A stretch of DNA of 7,469 bases from Desulfobulbaceae bacterium UBA2775. GTDB taxonomy: Bacteria > Desulfobacterota > Desulfobulbia > Desulfobulbales > Desulfocapsaceae. Shown piece after piece: positions 1 to 6,046 of this stretch. The translations under genes and the position numbers were made by a program. Within the stretch, counting starts at the first letter, position 1. Each line of letters starts with the position of its first letter. The notes below the pieces were generated by a model. The model saw nothing but the letters and a program-made list of their open reading frames with translations, did not search any database and had not been told where the DNA came from. The stretch is taken from positions 1 through 7,469 of the forward strand of contig DEIL01000039.1 in the NCBI GenBank assembly GCA_002352445.1, in the 5' to 3' direction.

Positions 1-60
1 GAGTTTCATACGTAATCAGGAAAGTTTTTACAACACCTTCAACATTGGAGACAGATAAAT

Positions 61-1080
61 ATGAAAAGAGAATGGAATCCAGGAACATTACTCGAAACAT
101 CAGGAGCCTACTGGCAGGGTTGCACCCTGCAGGCTGCGGTTCGCTTAGGGATTTTTACAGCATTAGCTGATGGAGCCTTTTCTGCTGATAAAGTTGCAGA
201 AGCATTGCAGAGTGATGCGCGGGCTACAAGCCTGGTGCTTGATGCTCTGGCTGCCATGAACCTGGTCGTCAAGGAAGACAACCTCTACCGAAACAGTGAC
301 CCGGCCAATGATCTTCTGGTCGCCGGTTCACCTCGATATATGGGACATATAATACTCCACCATCACCATATTCTTGATGGCTGGGCCCAGCTTGACCAGG
401 CTGTGAAAACCGGAAACTCAATAAAGAGACGCTCTTATGGAGAGGAGGTAGAGCGGGAAAGTTTCCTTATGGGCATGTTTAATATGGCCATGGGGAATGC
501 TCCAGAGATCGCTGCACAAATTGACCTTACAGGTTGCTCGCGTCTGCTTGACCTTGGTGGCGGACCGGGCACTTACGCGATCCATTTCTGCCTGGCCAAC
601 CCGGAACTGAAAGCCGTGATCTTCGACCGTCCGACCACAGAACCCTTTGCCGAAAAAACTGCAGAGAAGTTCGGCATGACCGATAGAATCGATTTTATAG
701 GCGGGGATTTCACCGTCGACAGTATAAAGGGAGGTCCCTATGATGCTGCCTGGCTCTCTCATATCCTGCACTCCAATTCAACAGAACAATGTCAGGAAAT
801 TATAAATATGACAGTGGCAGCCATGCAGCCGGGTGGTATAATCATCATCCACGATTTTATCCTGAACGACAGTAAAGACGGGCCACAATTTCCGGCACTC
901 TTCTCTCTAAACATGCTGCTCGCCAACACTGGGGGGCGTTCCTATTCGGAAGAGGAGATTGCAGGAATGCTGACAGAAGGGGGTGTTGAAGCCATAATCC
1001 GCCATCCCTTCAGGGCACCCAATGATTCATCGATTATTTATGGAACAAAGGCATCACAAGTCTCACCCGAATTAATATGA
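61..1080 (+). CDS. SAM-dependent O-methyltransferase, dimerisation-domain family (COMT/hydroxyneurosporene-type)
   Basis: This 339-residue protein is predicted to transfer a methyl group from S-adenosylmethionine to a small-molecule hydroxyl in the cytoplasm. Residues ~10-90 look like the winged-helix dimerisation domain of family-2 O-methyltransferases (the stretch GAYWQGCTLQAAVRLGIFTAL is characteristic in style). The Rossmann domain follows: glycine-rich motif DLGGGPG at 164-170, an acidic residue in FDRP (D189) positioned for the AdoMet ribose, GDF at 215-217, and HILHS around 234-238. H237 aligns with the catalytic-base histidine of plant COMT-like enzymes, but the usual following Asp-Trp is Ser-Asn here. 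A GGAG at 47-50 lies 10 nt before the ATG. Length is normal for the family. The substrate is unknown; quinone, carotenoid, bacteriochlorophyll-like or benzimidazole (BzaC-like) substrates are all possible and none is supported by neighbours. The stop overlaps a possible start of the radical SAM gene (ATGA), suggesting co-expression. Family call is firm, specific function is not. Confidence 0.88.
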   Translation: MKREWNPGTLLETSGAYWQGCTLQAAVRLGIFTALADGAFSADKVAEALQSDARATSLVLDALAAMNLVVKEDNLYRNSDPANDLLVAGSPRYMGHIILHHHHILDGWAQLDQAVKTGNSIKRRSYGEEVERESFLMGMFNMAMGNAPEIAAQIDLTGCSRLLDLGGGPGTYAIHFCLANPELKAVIFDRPTTEPFAEKTAEKFGMTDRIDFIGGDFTVDSIKGGPYDAAWLSHILHSNSTEQCQEIINMTVAAMQPGGIIIIHDFILNDSKDGPQFPALFSLNMLLANTGGRSYSEEEIAGMLTEGGVEAIIRHPFRAPNDSSIIYGTKASQVSPELI

Positions 1081-1148
1081 ACAGCCCTGTGCCTTCATGC
1101 AACTGTTCCCTTACCCTTAACAAAAAGGGGAGCAGGAAATTTTTAAAA

Positions 1149-2363
1149 ATGAGCTTCCCGGTACACTACGGCAATTATAGTGAACTTGAAACTCACGAAT
1201 TTATCTTCCACTTCAATCTAAATAATGAAATTATCAGGGTAAAAAAGAAGGGAGACAACTGGAGTCATCCCCATGAGTGGCTCAAACGAACAATAGGAAA
1301 TGATTGGGTATATTATTCAACAGGTGGATATTCCGGGGTTTTTGATGCTACTGGTGAATATTATCTGCCAAATTTCACCTACCCCACAAACAACATCCTA
1401 GGGGGCAATCCCTTTCTCCTGCCCCAGGTTTTGGATCTTACTGACAACTGGTATTCGATGTTACAGGAACTGCAAGGTTCTGTTTCTCCACTTTCTAAGT
1501 CTCCGTACGATTCCAAGAGTCTGCAACACCCATTGGACATTTTTCTACCCCACACTCCCCAAGCTCTCGAAAAAAAAGCAGAAAATCTTTTCGAGATCAT
1601 AGGTGGAAGGATTTCCGTACTTCCTCCTGACGCAAGACATGTTGATTACAACCTTGTTCCATTAACAATATCAAGAGGATGTCTCTATAAATGTCGTTTC
1701 TGTAAAGTAAAAAACAGTACACCCTTTACTGAGCTGAGCAGGGCAGAGATAACAGATCAGCTAAACCAGCTTAAATTGCTTTTCGATAAAGATCTGGCGA
1801 ACTATAACAGCATTTTTCTCGGCGAACATGACGCTCTTGGAGTCACCTACAAACTGATTCTCCATGCCGTTGAAGAGAGTTCAGACATATTACAGTTACA
1901 CAGGTCAAACATCCTGGGGAGCAATACATTCTTCTTCGGATCGGTCGACTCTCTTCTTAGTACCCCCGCTGAATTATTCAGGGAGTTGGACAGACTGCCG
2001 GGAAATACTTTTATCAACATTGGATTGGAATCTGCCGACCAGGCTACCCTTGATCATTTAGGAAAACCGATACAGGAAAGCAATGTCCGTGATGCATTCC
2101 AACGCATCCAGGAAATTAACCGGGAATTTGGAACGGTGGAAATAACTTCAAATTTTATAATGGACGAAAACCTGCCCTCCGGCCATTACCCGAAGATTCT
2201 AGAACTAATACGCGACAGCCAGCAGCATAAAAAACCTAAGGGCGCAGTATATTTTTCCCCATTGGCCTTTGACCGGCCATCGCGATCCAAACTCTTTGCA
2301 TTCAATCGGTTAAAAATTTTAAGCAGACTGCCAACATATCTCTATACCATTCAGCGCTTATAA
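1149..2363 (+). CDS. Radical SAM protein of unassigned function
   Basis: The frame is open from an ATG at 1077 (428 residues), but I prefer the ATG at 1149 (404 residues). It has an AGGA at 1134-1137, whereas 1077 has no ribosome binding site, and the 24 extra residues look like translated spacer. The 1077 start would overlap the methyltransferase stop as ATGA, so translational coupling remains possible. Numbered from 1077, the cluster motif is C202-x3-C206-x2-C209 in the context SRGCLYKCRFCK. This is the canonical radical SAM [4Fe-4S]/AdoMet signature. A later INIGLESADQATLDHLGKP (~314-331) resembles the substrate-side segment of Elp3/MiaB-like radical SAM barrels. About 150 residues precede the core, rich in Trp, Tyr and Phe, with GNDWVYYSTGGYSGVF (~74-89); this is not a domain I can name. 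No B12-binding motif and no extra C-terminal Cys cluster (SPASM) are visible. The protein probably generates a 5'-deoxyadenosyl radical in the cytoplasm; substrate unknown. The neighbouring methyltransferase suggests a shared pathway. Confidence 0.85.
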   Translation: MSFPVHYGNYSELETHEFIFHFNLNNEIIRVKKKGDNWSHPHEWLKRTIGNDWVYYSTGGYSGVFDATGEYYLPNFTYPTNNILGGNPFLLPQVLDLTDNWYSMLQELQGSVSPLSKSPYDSKSLQHPLDIFLPHTPQALEKKAENLFEIIGGRISVLPPDARHVDYNLVPLTISRGCLYKCRFCKVKNSTPFTELSRAEITDQLNQLKLLFDKDLANYNSIFLGEHDALGVTYKLILHAVEESSDILQLHRSNILGSNTFFFGSVDSLLSTPAELFRELDRLPGNTFINIGLESADQATLDHLGKPIQESNVRDAFQRIQEINREFGTVEITSNFIMDENLPSGHYPKILELIRDSQQHKKPKGAVYFSPLAFDRPSRSKLFAFNRLKILSRLPTYLYTIQRL

Positions 2364-2376
2364 CACAAGATCAGGG

Positions 2377-3954
2377 TTAAAGATCAACACTCTGACCGTG
2401 ATACGGTACCGTAACATCAAACCCTTCACCCTTGAGATACTTTGAGAAGGCAAGCGACTGCTGCTCTTCCCCATGAACCAGGACTAATTGCTTGATCCTG
2501 AGATTTGATTCTTTCAACACTCTGGTCAACTCATTTTTATCTCCATGGGCACTGAAGCCGCCGAGGGTAACAACTCTTGCATTCAGGGGGTATTCCTTGT
2601 TATAGAAGCGAACTTTTGGAGGGGGCCCGCTGCGTCCATCCGCTTCATATTTCTGCCCCTTATCCTGAAGAAGTCGGCCAAAGGTGTTTTGCCCCATATA
2701 TCCGACAATAAGCACGGTATTGCGATTATCATGAATTTTATGTCTGAGATGATGCAAAACCCGCCCACCCTCACACATTCCCGAACCGGCGAGAACAATA
2801 TGTGAGCGGGTATCCCGGTTGAGCGCGATAGATTCCTCAACAGACTGCACAAACTTGAGCTCTTCAAATTGAAAAGGATTCATCCCTCTTTCGAGGAAAG
2901 CCTCATGGGTATCCTCATCAAAGGTTTCAGGATGCTCTCCAAATACATTGGTAATCTTTGTGGCCAGCGGGCTGTCAACATATACAGGCACACGCTGTAC
3001 TTCATCCGCAATGTAAAGTTCATGGAGAAAATAGAGCAGTTCCTGGGTACGGCCATAGGCGAAACTTGGAATAATTACCGAGCCGCCCCTCTCAAAAGTT
3101 TCATCGAGAACCTTTTTCAATAGAGGCTTCATATCAACAACAGGATCGTGCAACCTGTTGCCGTAGGTAGATTCCATTATCATTAGATCAATATCCCGGT
3201 GCTCTTCAGCAAAAATGAGTGTCGGATCTTCAATTATCGGCTTATTAAAACGACCGACATCCCCACTGTACAAAACAGTTTTCGTTTTCCCGCCGCCACT
3301 GTACTGAATCACCGACATGGCCGAACCAAGGATATGACCCGCATCATAAAAAGTACAGGTGAGATCATGACCGATGGTTACCGGGTGTTCATACGGCACA
3401 CCACGAAAATATTTGAGAGACTCGTCAGCCATCTCCATGGTATAAAGAGGGTTGACAATTTCCAGCTGATGTTTTCGCAGCAGCTTCCCAATCGCCTCGG
3501 TTTTGAGCCTGTGGGCACCTGACTTCAGCAGCGATTTGATATCCCGCAGTTCATCTTTTGACACCTTCTTCTTTCCATTTCCGGTTTTGAGTTTGGCAAG
3601 AAAGTGTTTTGCGGTTTTGTAGTTCAGATAAGAGGCATCGCCTTCCTGTATTTTTGCCGAATCCTCCAGCAGATACTCACAGGCATGGGCCGTAGCCCTG
3701 GTACAGAAAATGCGGCCGTTAAAATCCTTCCAGGTAACCAGTGGTAAGCGTCCCGAATGATCAATATGGGCGTGTGACAAAACTATGTTCGTTATAATTT
3801 TGGGACTTACCGGCAGCACATGATTCTTTTCCTCCGCCTCTTTTCTTCTACCCTGGAAAAGACCGCAATCGAGCAGTATGGTATCATGATCTGTTGTTAT
3901 TGTATGAAAGGACCCGGTGACTTCTCTTGTAGCTCCATAAAATGTAACGTGCAT
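2377..3954 (-). CDS. Beta-CASP metallo-beta-lactamase-fold RNase-like protein
   Basis: This 525-residue protein belongs to the RNA-processing (CPSF73/RNase J/TTHA0252-like) metallo-beta-lactamase family and is predicted to be a cytoplasmic zinc-dependent endo- or exoribonuclease. The full set of metal motifs is visible: HAHIDH at 61-66, the motif 3 His in AGHILGS (H207), the motif 4 Asp in SGDVGR (D232), and late histidines in FSAHGD (H470) and VHGE (H494). Beta-CASP motifs are also present: ESTYGNR with E261, GRTQELL near 301, and SGMCEGGRVLHHL (~391-403). No KH domain precedes the MBL core, so it is not an archaeal aCPSF1-type protein. A Lys-rich segment (~112-165) makes it longer than compact TTHA0252-like members. 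AAGGAG lies 5 nt upstream of the chosen ATG. It follows the Trm5-like gene on the same strand, so the pair may be one RNA-metabolism operon. Which RNA it acts on cannot be read from the sequence. Confidence 0.93.
   Translation of the reverse strand: MHVTFYGATREVTGSFHTITTDHDTILLDCGLFQGRRKEAEEKNHVLPVSPKIITNIVLSHAHIDHSGRLPLVTWKDFNGRIFCTRATAHACEYLLEDSAKIQEGDASYLNYKTAKHFLAKLKTGNGKKKVSKDELRDIKSLLKSGAHRLKTEAIGKLLRKHQLEIVNPLYTMEMADESLKYFRGVPYEHPVTIGHDLTCTFYDAGHILGSAMSVIQYSGGGKTKTVLYSGDVGRFNKPIIEDPTLIFAEEHRDIDLMIMESTYGNRLHDPVVDMKPLLKKVLDETFERGGSVIIPSFAYGRTQELLYFLHELYIADEVQRVPVYVDSPLATKITNVFGEHPETFDEDTHEAFLERGMNPFQFEELKFVQSVEESIALNRDTRSHIVLAGSGMCEGGRVLHHLRHKIHDNRNTVLIVGYMGQNTFGRLLQDKGQKYEADGRSGPPPKVRFYNKEYPLNARVVTLGGFSAHGDKNELTRVLKESNLRIKQLVLVHGEEQQSLAFSKYLKGEGFDVTVPYHGQSVDL
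3460..3621 (-). other. Lysine-rich insertion within the beta-CASP protein
   Basis: Residues ~112-165 lie between the N-terminal MBL metal site and the segment IVNPLYTMEMADESLKYF. They contain many Lys and Arg residues, including KTGNGKKK, and look helical and charged. In compact homologues as I remember them, the QEEDA-type helix runs into the PLYT segment with little between. This is inferred from memory of the family, not from an alignment. It might be an RNA-contacting or protein-contacting arm. Confidence 0.45.
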
Positions 3955-3959
3955 AGTAG

Positions 3960-3965
3960 CTCCTT
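3960..3965 (-). promoter_or_regulatory. Ribosome binding site of the beta-CASP gene
   Basis: Read on the minus strand the sequence is AAGGAG, placed 5 nt before the ATG at 3954. It is a strong Shine-Dalgarno sequence and supports this start. Confidence 0.85.
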
Positions 3966-3980
3966 TATCATAGTTTTTCC

Positions 3981-3997
3981 TGACAGACTTTCTGTCA
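3981..3997. promoter_or_regulatory. Perfect 7+3+7 inverted repeat upstream of the beta-CASP gene
   Basis: The arms TGACAGA and TCTGTCA flank a CTT loop. The repeat lies 15 bp upstream of the beta-CASP ribosome binding site, in the 100-bp gap after the Trm5-like gene. It could be an operator or a leader hairpin. Read on the minus strand, the bases after the stem are GGAAAAA rather than a U tract, so it does not look like an intrinsic terminator for read-through from the Trm5-like gene. Confidence 0.5.
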
Positions 3998-4054
3998 TAC
4001 CAGACGGAAACATAATATTCAACTGCAATTCCGGGTAATAAGAGTTAGAAATAT

Positions 4055-4885
4055 TCAGCTAATCAGACCATCCACACAGATTCTATAGGTTCGGGGTGAA
4101 CAGTGTCCGCAAGCGGTAACATCAACTGCAAGCAAAGACCGTTTTACCGACTCACATGCTGCACGCACCTTTGCAACCGACTCTCCAAATGAATCATTAT
4201 TCTGCATATCATAAAAATGCAGATAGCCGCCGGGTTTTACAACCTGTAATGCCGCTTCAAGAAAATCTTCAGCCGATTTTGGCAGAACCATTATAACTCG
4301 ATCAAATTCTGAACTGAATCGAGGGAGAAGATCTCCAACATCTCCCTGGAGCAGCTCTATATTTTTGAGTTTCCTATTCAGCTTTAAATTGAGCAGTGCA
4401 AAGTCATGAGCAACAGGATTTTTCTCAATACCGACAATCTTTTTCGCCAGGCTGTATCTGGAAATCATCAGAGGATATGGCGCAATACCGGAAAAGAGAA
4501 CCAGTACGTTTTCCCCCGGCTGCACGAGAGAAGCAATTCGTCTTCGTTCATTACCGCTCCTGATTGAGAAATAAACCTTCTCCACATCAAGGCGCAGGCG
4601 TATGCCGAACTCCCTGACTTCGGTTTCCCTGCGATCTTCACCACCAATGATTGTTATCGGCAGAGTTCTAAACTCTCCGTAATAATGGGCCGCTCTCTTT
4701 GCTACTACCTTAATATTGGGGTTGTTGGCCAGTATTGCTGCAGCGATAACCTGTTCCCTTTTCTCGAGTCCTTGAGGGACAATAATAATGGCAATATCCC
4801 CAACCACATCGTAGCCGCGTACGAGGAGCTGCAACTCATTTTCCGAAAGCAAGGAAGCAAGTGCCTCCTTCAGTTTCATAGCCAT
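4055..4885 (-). CDS. Trm5/Met-10-like class I SAM-dependent methyltransferase
   Basis: This 276-residue protein resembles the archaeal/eukaryotic tRNA (guanine37-N1)-methyltransferase Trm5 and its Taw2/TYW2 relatives, not the bacterial SPOUT enzyme TrmD. The N-terminal part has the Trm5-like YDVVGDIAIIIVP (25-37) and EFRTLPITIIGGEDR, followed by KVYFSIRSGNERRR (103-116), where the Glu-Arg pair (E113, R114) falls in the catalytic segment of Trm5. The Rossmann motif I is VLFSGIAPY (129-137), with Val where Trm5 usually has Asp. The motif normally written Asn-Leu-Pro is V200-L-P-K here. The end, SPRTYRICVD, matches the usual Trm5/Taw2 C-terminus. The protein is shorter than many archaeal Trm5 proteins, and I see no room for a full N-terminal D1 domain. 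Two ATGs compete: 4885, and 4879 (Met3), which has AAAGAG 6 nt upstream and may be the real start. The divergent motifs leave open another RNA base, altered chemistry, or loss of activity. Confidence 0.82.
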   Translation of the reverse strand: MAMKLKEALASLLSENELQLLVRGYDVVGDIAIIIVPQGLEKREQVIAAAILANNPNIKVVAKRAAHYYGEFRTLPITIIGGEDRRETEVREFGIRLRLDVEKVYFSIRSGNERRRIASLVQPGENVLVLFSGIAPYPLMISRYSLAKKIVGIEKNPVAHDFALLNLKLNRKLKNIELLQGDVGDLLPRFSSEFDRVIMVLPKSAEDFLEAALQVVKPGGYLHFYDMQNNDSFGESVAKVRAACESVKRSLLAVDVTACGHCSPRTYRICVDGLIS

Positions 4886-5029
4886 CTCTTTGTCCTACTT
4901 TCCTGCCGTCAACATATAGAGGTTGCTTTAAATACAACTTTATGATTATTTATCCTTGGCAAATTATATAATCAAAATAATATTTTTTATAGTTGTAAAT
5001 TTTAATGTTTTTTTCACCTGGAGGAACAA
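4886..5029. promoter_or_regulatory. Divergent AT-rich regulatory region between the Trm5-like gene and nfnA
   Basis: This 144-bp region separates two divergent genes and must hold promoters for both unless transcription enters from elsewhere. For nfnA, TTGGCA (4956-4961) and TAATAT (4978-4983) are spaced 16 bp apart and make a plausible sigma70-type promoter. TTATATAA (4964-4971) is self-complementary and contains a TATAAT-like -10 in each direction, though without a good -35 at the right distance. Two nested inverted repeats are present: TACAACT/AGTTGTA (4933-4939 and 4991-4997) and TGATTAT/ATAATCA (4943-4949 and 4968-4974). They overlap the proposed promoter, which would suit repressor binding. 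No regulator gene is in the window. Confidence 0.5.
5020..5025 (+). promoter_or_regulatory. Ribosome binding site of nfnA
   Basis: GGAGGA lies 4 nt before the ATG at 5030. It is a strong Shine-Dalgarno sequence and fixes the nfnA start. Confidence 0.85.
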
Positions 5030-5866
5030 ATGTTTAAGATTGTAAGACGTGAAGAGATGTCTGACGGCACGGTGATCCTCAACGAAATTGAGGCACCTCT
5101 CATTGCGAAAAAAGCCCTTCCCGGCCAATTCGTAATTCTTAAAGCAAATGAAGAAGGAGAGAGAATCCCTCTTACCATGGCGGAAACGGATCCCGAGAAG
5201 GGGACCATTACCATTATTTATATGGTTGTCGGTAAATCAACGGCTGTCTTCAGAGACCTGGAGGTTGGCGACGGCTTCCAGGATGTCATTGGCCCTCTCG
5301 GCAAGGCAACTCACCTGGACAAGGTCGGCAAAGTTATCTGTGTCGGCGGTGGAACCGGCGTAGCTGTACTCCATCCAATTACCCGCGGCTTAAAAGAAGT
5401 CGGCAACGACGTAACATGTATCATCGGGGCCCGCACCAAAGATCTGCTGATTATTGAAGAGAAGATGAAAGCGGCATCTCACGATCTGCGTGTCTGTACC
5501 GATGACGGTTCCTACGGTCATCATGGCTTCGTGACAGATGTAATGAAAGAAATCCTGGACGAGGGTGATACCAAACTTGTTGTAGCTATCGGGCCTGTAC
5601 CCATGATGAGGGCAGTGAGCAATATCACCAAAGAGTACAATGTCGAGACCATGGTCAGTCTCAACCCGATCATGGTTGATGGTACCGGAATGTGCGGTGG
5701 TTGTCGCGTGACTATCGGTGGCAAAACTAAATTTGCCTGCGTGGACGGCCCCGAATTTGACGGTCATCAAGTAGACTATGACGAACTCATGCTCCGACTC
5801 AATGCATACCGGGAAGAAGAGCAGAAATGTCTCAGCGACTACTGCACAATCCGTGATGCTAAATAG
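5030..5866 (+). CDS. nfnA: NfnA: FAD/NAD-binding subunit of NADH-dependent reduced ferredoxin:NADP+ oxidoreductase
   Basis: This 278-residue protein is the small flavoprotein subunit of the cytoplasmic electron-bifurcating Nfn complex, which reversibly couples NADH plus reduced ferredoxin to formation of two NADPH. It has a ferredoxin-reductase fold: PGQF (31-34) and RIPLT (45-49) for FAD, the nucleotide-binding loop GGGTG (106-110), and GPVPMM (188-193) near the C-terminal side of the NAD domain. The [2Fe-2S] site appears as D217-GTGMC222-GGC225 and C237. Use of an Asp with three Cys is a known hallmark of NfnA. The fold is shared with dihydroorotate dehydrogenase electron-transfer subunit PyrK and with SudB. 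The assignment to Nfn rests on the downstream nfnB and the lack of pyrimidine genes; a sulfide dehydrogenase (SudAB) label in older annotations means the same gene pair. Unusually for this pair, nfnB starts 180 bp downstream rather than abutting. Confidence 0.92.
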   Translation: MFKIVRREEMSDGTVILNEIEAPLIAKKALPGQFVILKANEEGERIPLTMAETDPEKGTITIIYMVVGKSTAVFRDLEVGDGFQDVIGPLGKATHLDKVGKVICVGGGTGVAVLHPITRGLKEVGNDVTCIIGARTKDLLIIEEKMKAASHDLRVCTDDGSYGHHGFVTDVMKEILDEGDTKLVVAIGPVPMMRAVSNITKEYNVETMVSLNPIMVDGTGMCGGCRVTIGGKTKFACVDGPEFDGHQVDYDELMLRLNAYREEEQKCLSDYCTIRDAK

Positions 5867-6046
5867 ATAAAACTCGAAACAAACCCGTTTTTAATTAATC
5901 GACTTTTGTTTAGAAACATGATGTTTCATTCGCTGCCCGGCTTTCAGACGTCAAACTGCGGCTGCGCAGAATCAGAAGAAACACCGTTTGTTTAGACACA
6001 GGGTCTTTTAATTATTGACGTGGACATGATTTCTACGGAGGATACC
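5867..6046 (+). promoter_or_regulatory. Structured 180-bp spacer between nfnA and nfnB
   Basis: No gene is apparent here. Two short motifs each occur twice in the same orientation, but in swapped order: TTTTAATTAATCGAC (5889-5903) resembles TTTTAATTATTGAC (6006-6019), and TTTGTTTAGAAACA (5905-5918) matches TTTGTTTAGACACA (5987-6000) at 13 of 14 bases. TGTTT-AG-AAACA (5907-5918) is a palindrome that overlaps a second one, GAAACAT-G-ATGTTTC (5913-5927), so the two are mutually exclusive as hairpins. A further short hairpin, CTGCG-GCTG-CGCAG, lies at 5956-5969. No U-rich intrinsic terminator follows any of these. The region could carry a second promoter with operators, or an RNA processing or stability element. 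That role is inferred only from the repeats. Confidence 0.45.
6037..6042 (+). promoter_or_regulatory. Ribosome binding site deciding the nfnB start
   Basis: GGAGGA lies 4 nt before the ATG at 6047. An in-frame GTG at 6020 would add nine residues but has no Shine-Dalgarno sequence, so 6047 is preferred. Confidence 0.88.

Noticed and set aside
1114..1129. CCCTT/AAGGG stem after the O-methyltransferase as a terminator
   Set aside because: The stem is only 5 bp and the T run comes about 10 nt later, beside the ribosome binding site of the next gene.
1864..2061. Second + strand frame inside the radical SAM gene, as a sign of frameshift
   Set aside because: The main frame stays open with conserved motifs on both sides, so no frameshift is needed.
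2395..2413. Overlapping short dyads (ACCGT/ACGGT and the 12-bp palindrome TACGGTACCGTA) as a terminator for the radical SAM gene
   Set aside because: They fall inside the beta-CASP coding end, have short stems, and no T run follows on the + strand.
5390..5770. Minus-strand open frame of 126 codons opposite nfnA
   Set aside because: Its product has no recognisable domain, it has no ribosome binding context, and it lies wholly within a well-supported gene.
5889..6019. CRISPR array or transposon terminal repeats in the nfnA-nfnB spacer
   Set aside because: There are only two imperfect copies of each short motif, in direct orientation, with no regular spacing, transposase or target duplication.
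6020..6046. GTG at 6020 as the nfnB start
   Set aside because: It has no Shine-Dalgarno sequence, while ATG 6047 has GGAGGA at good spacing.
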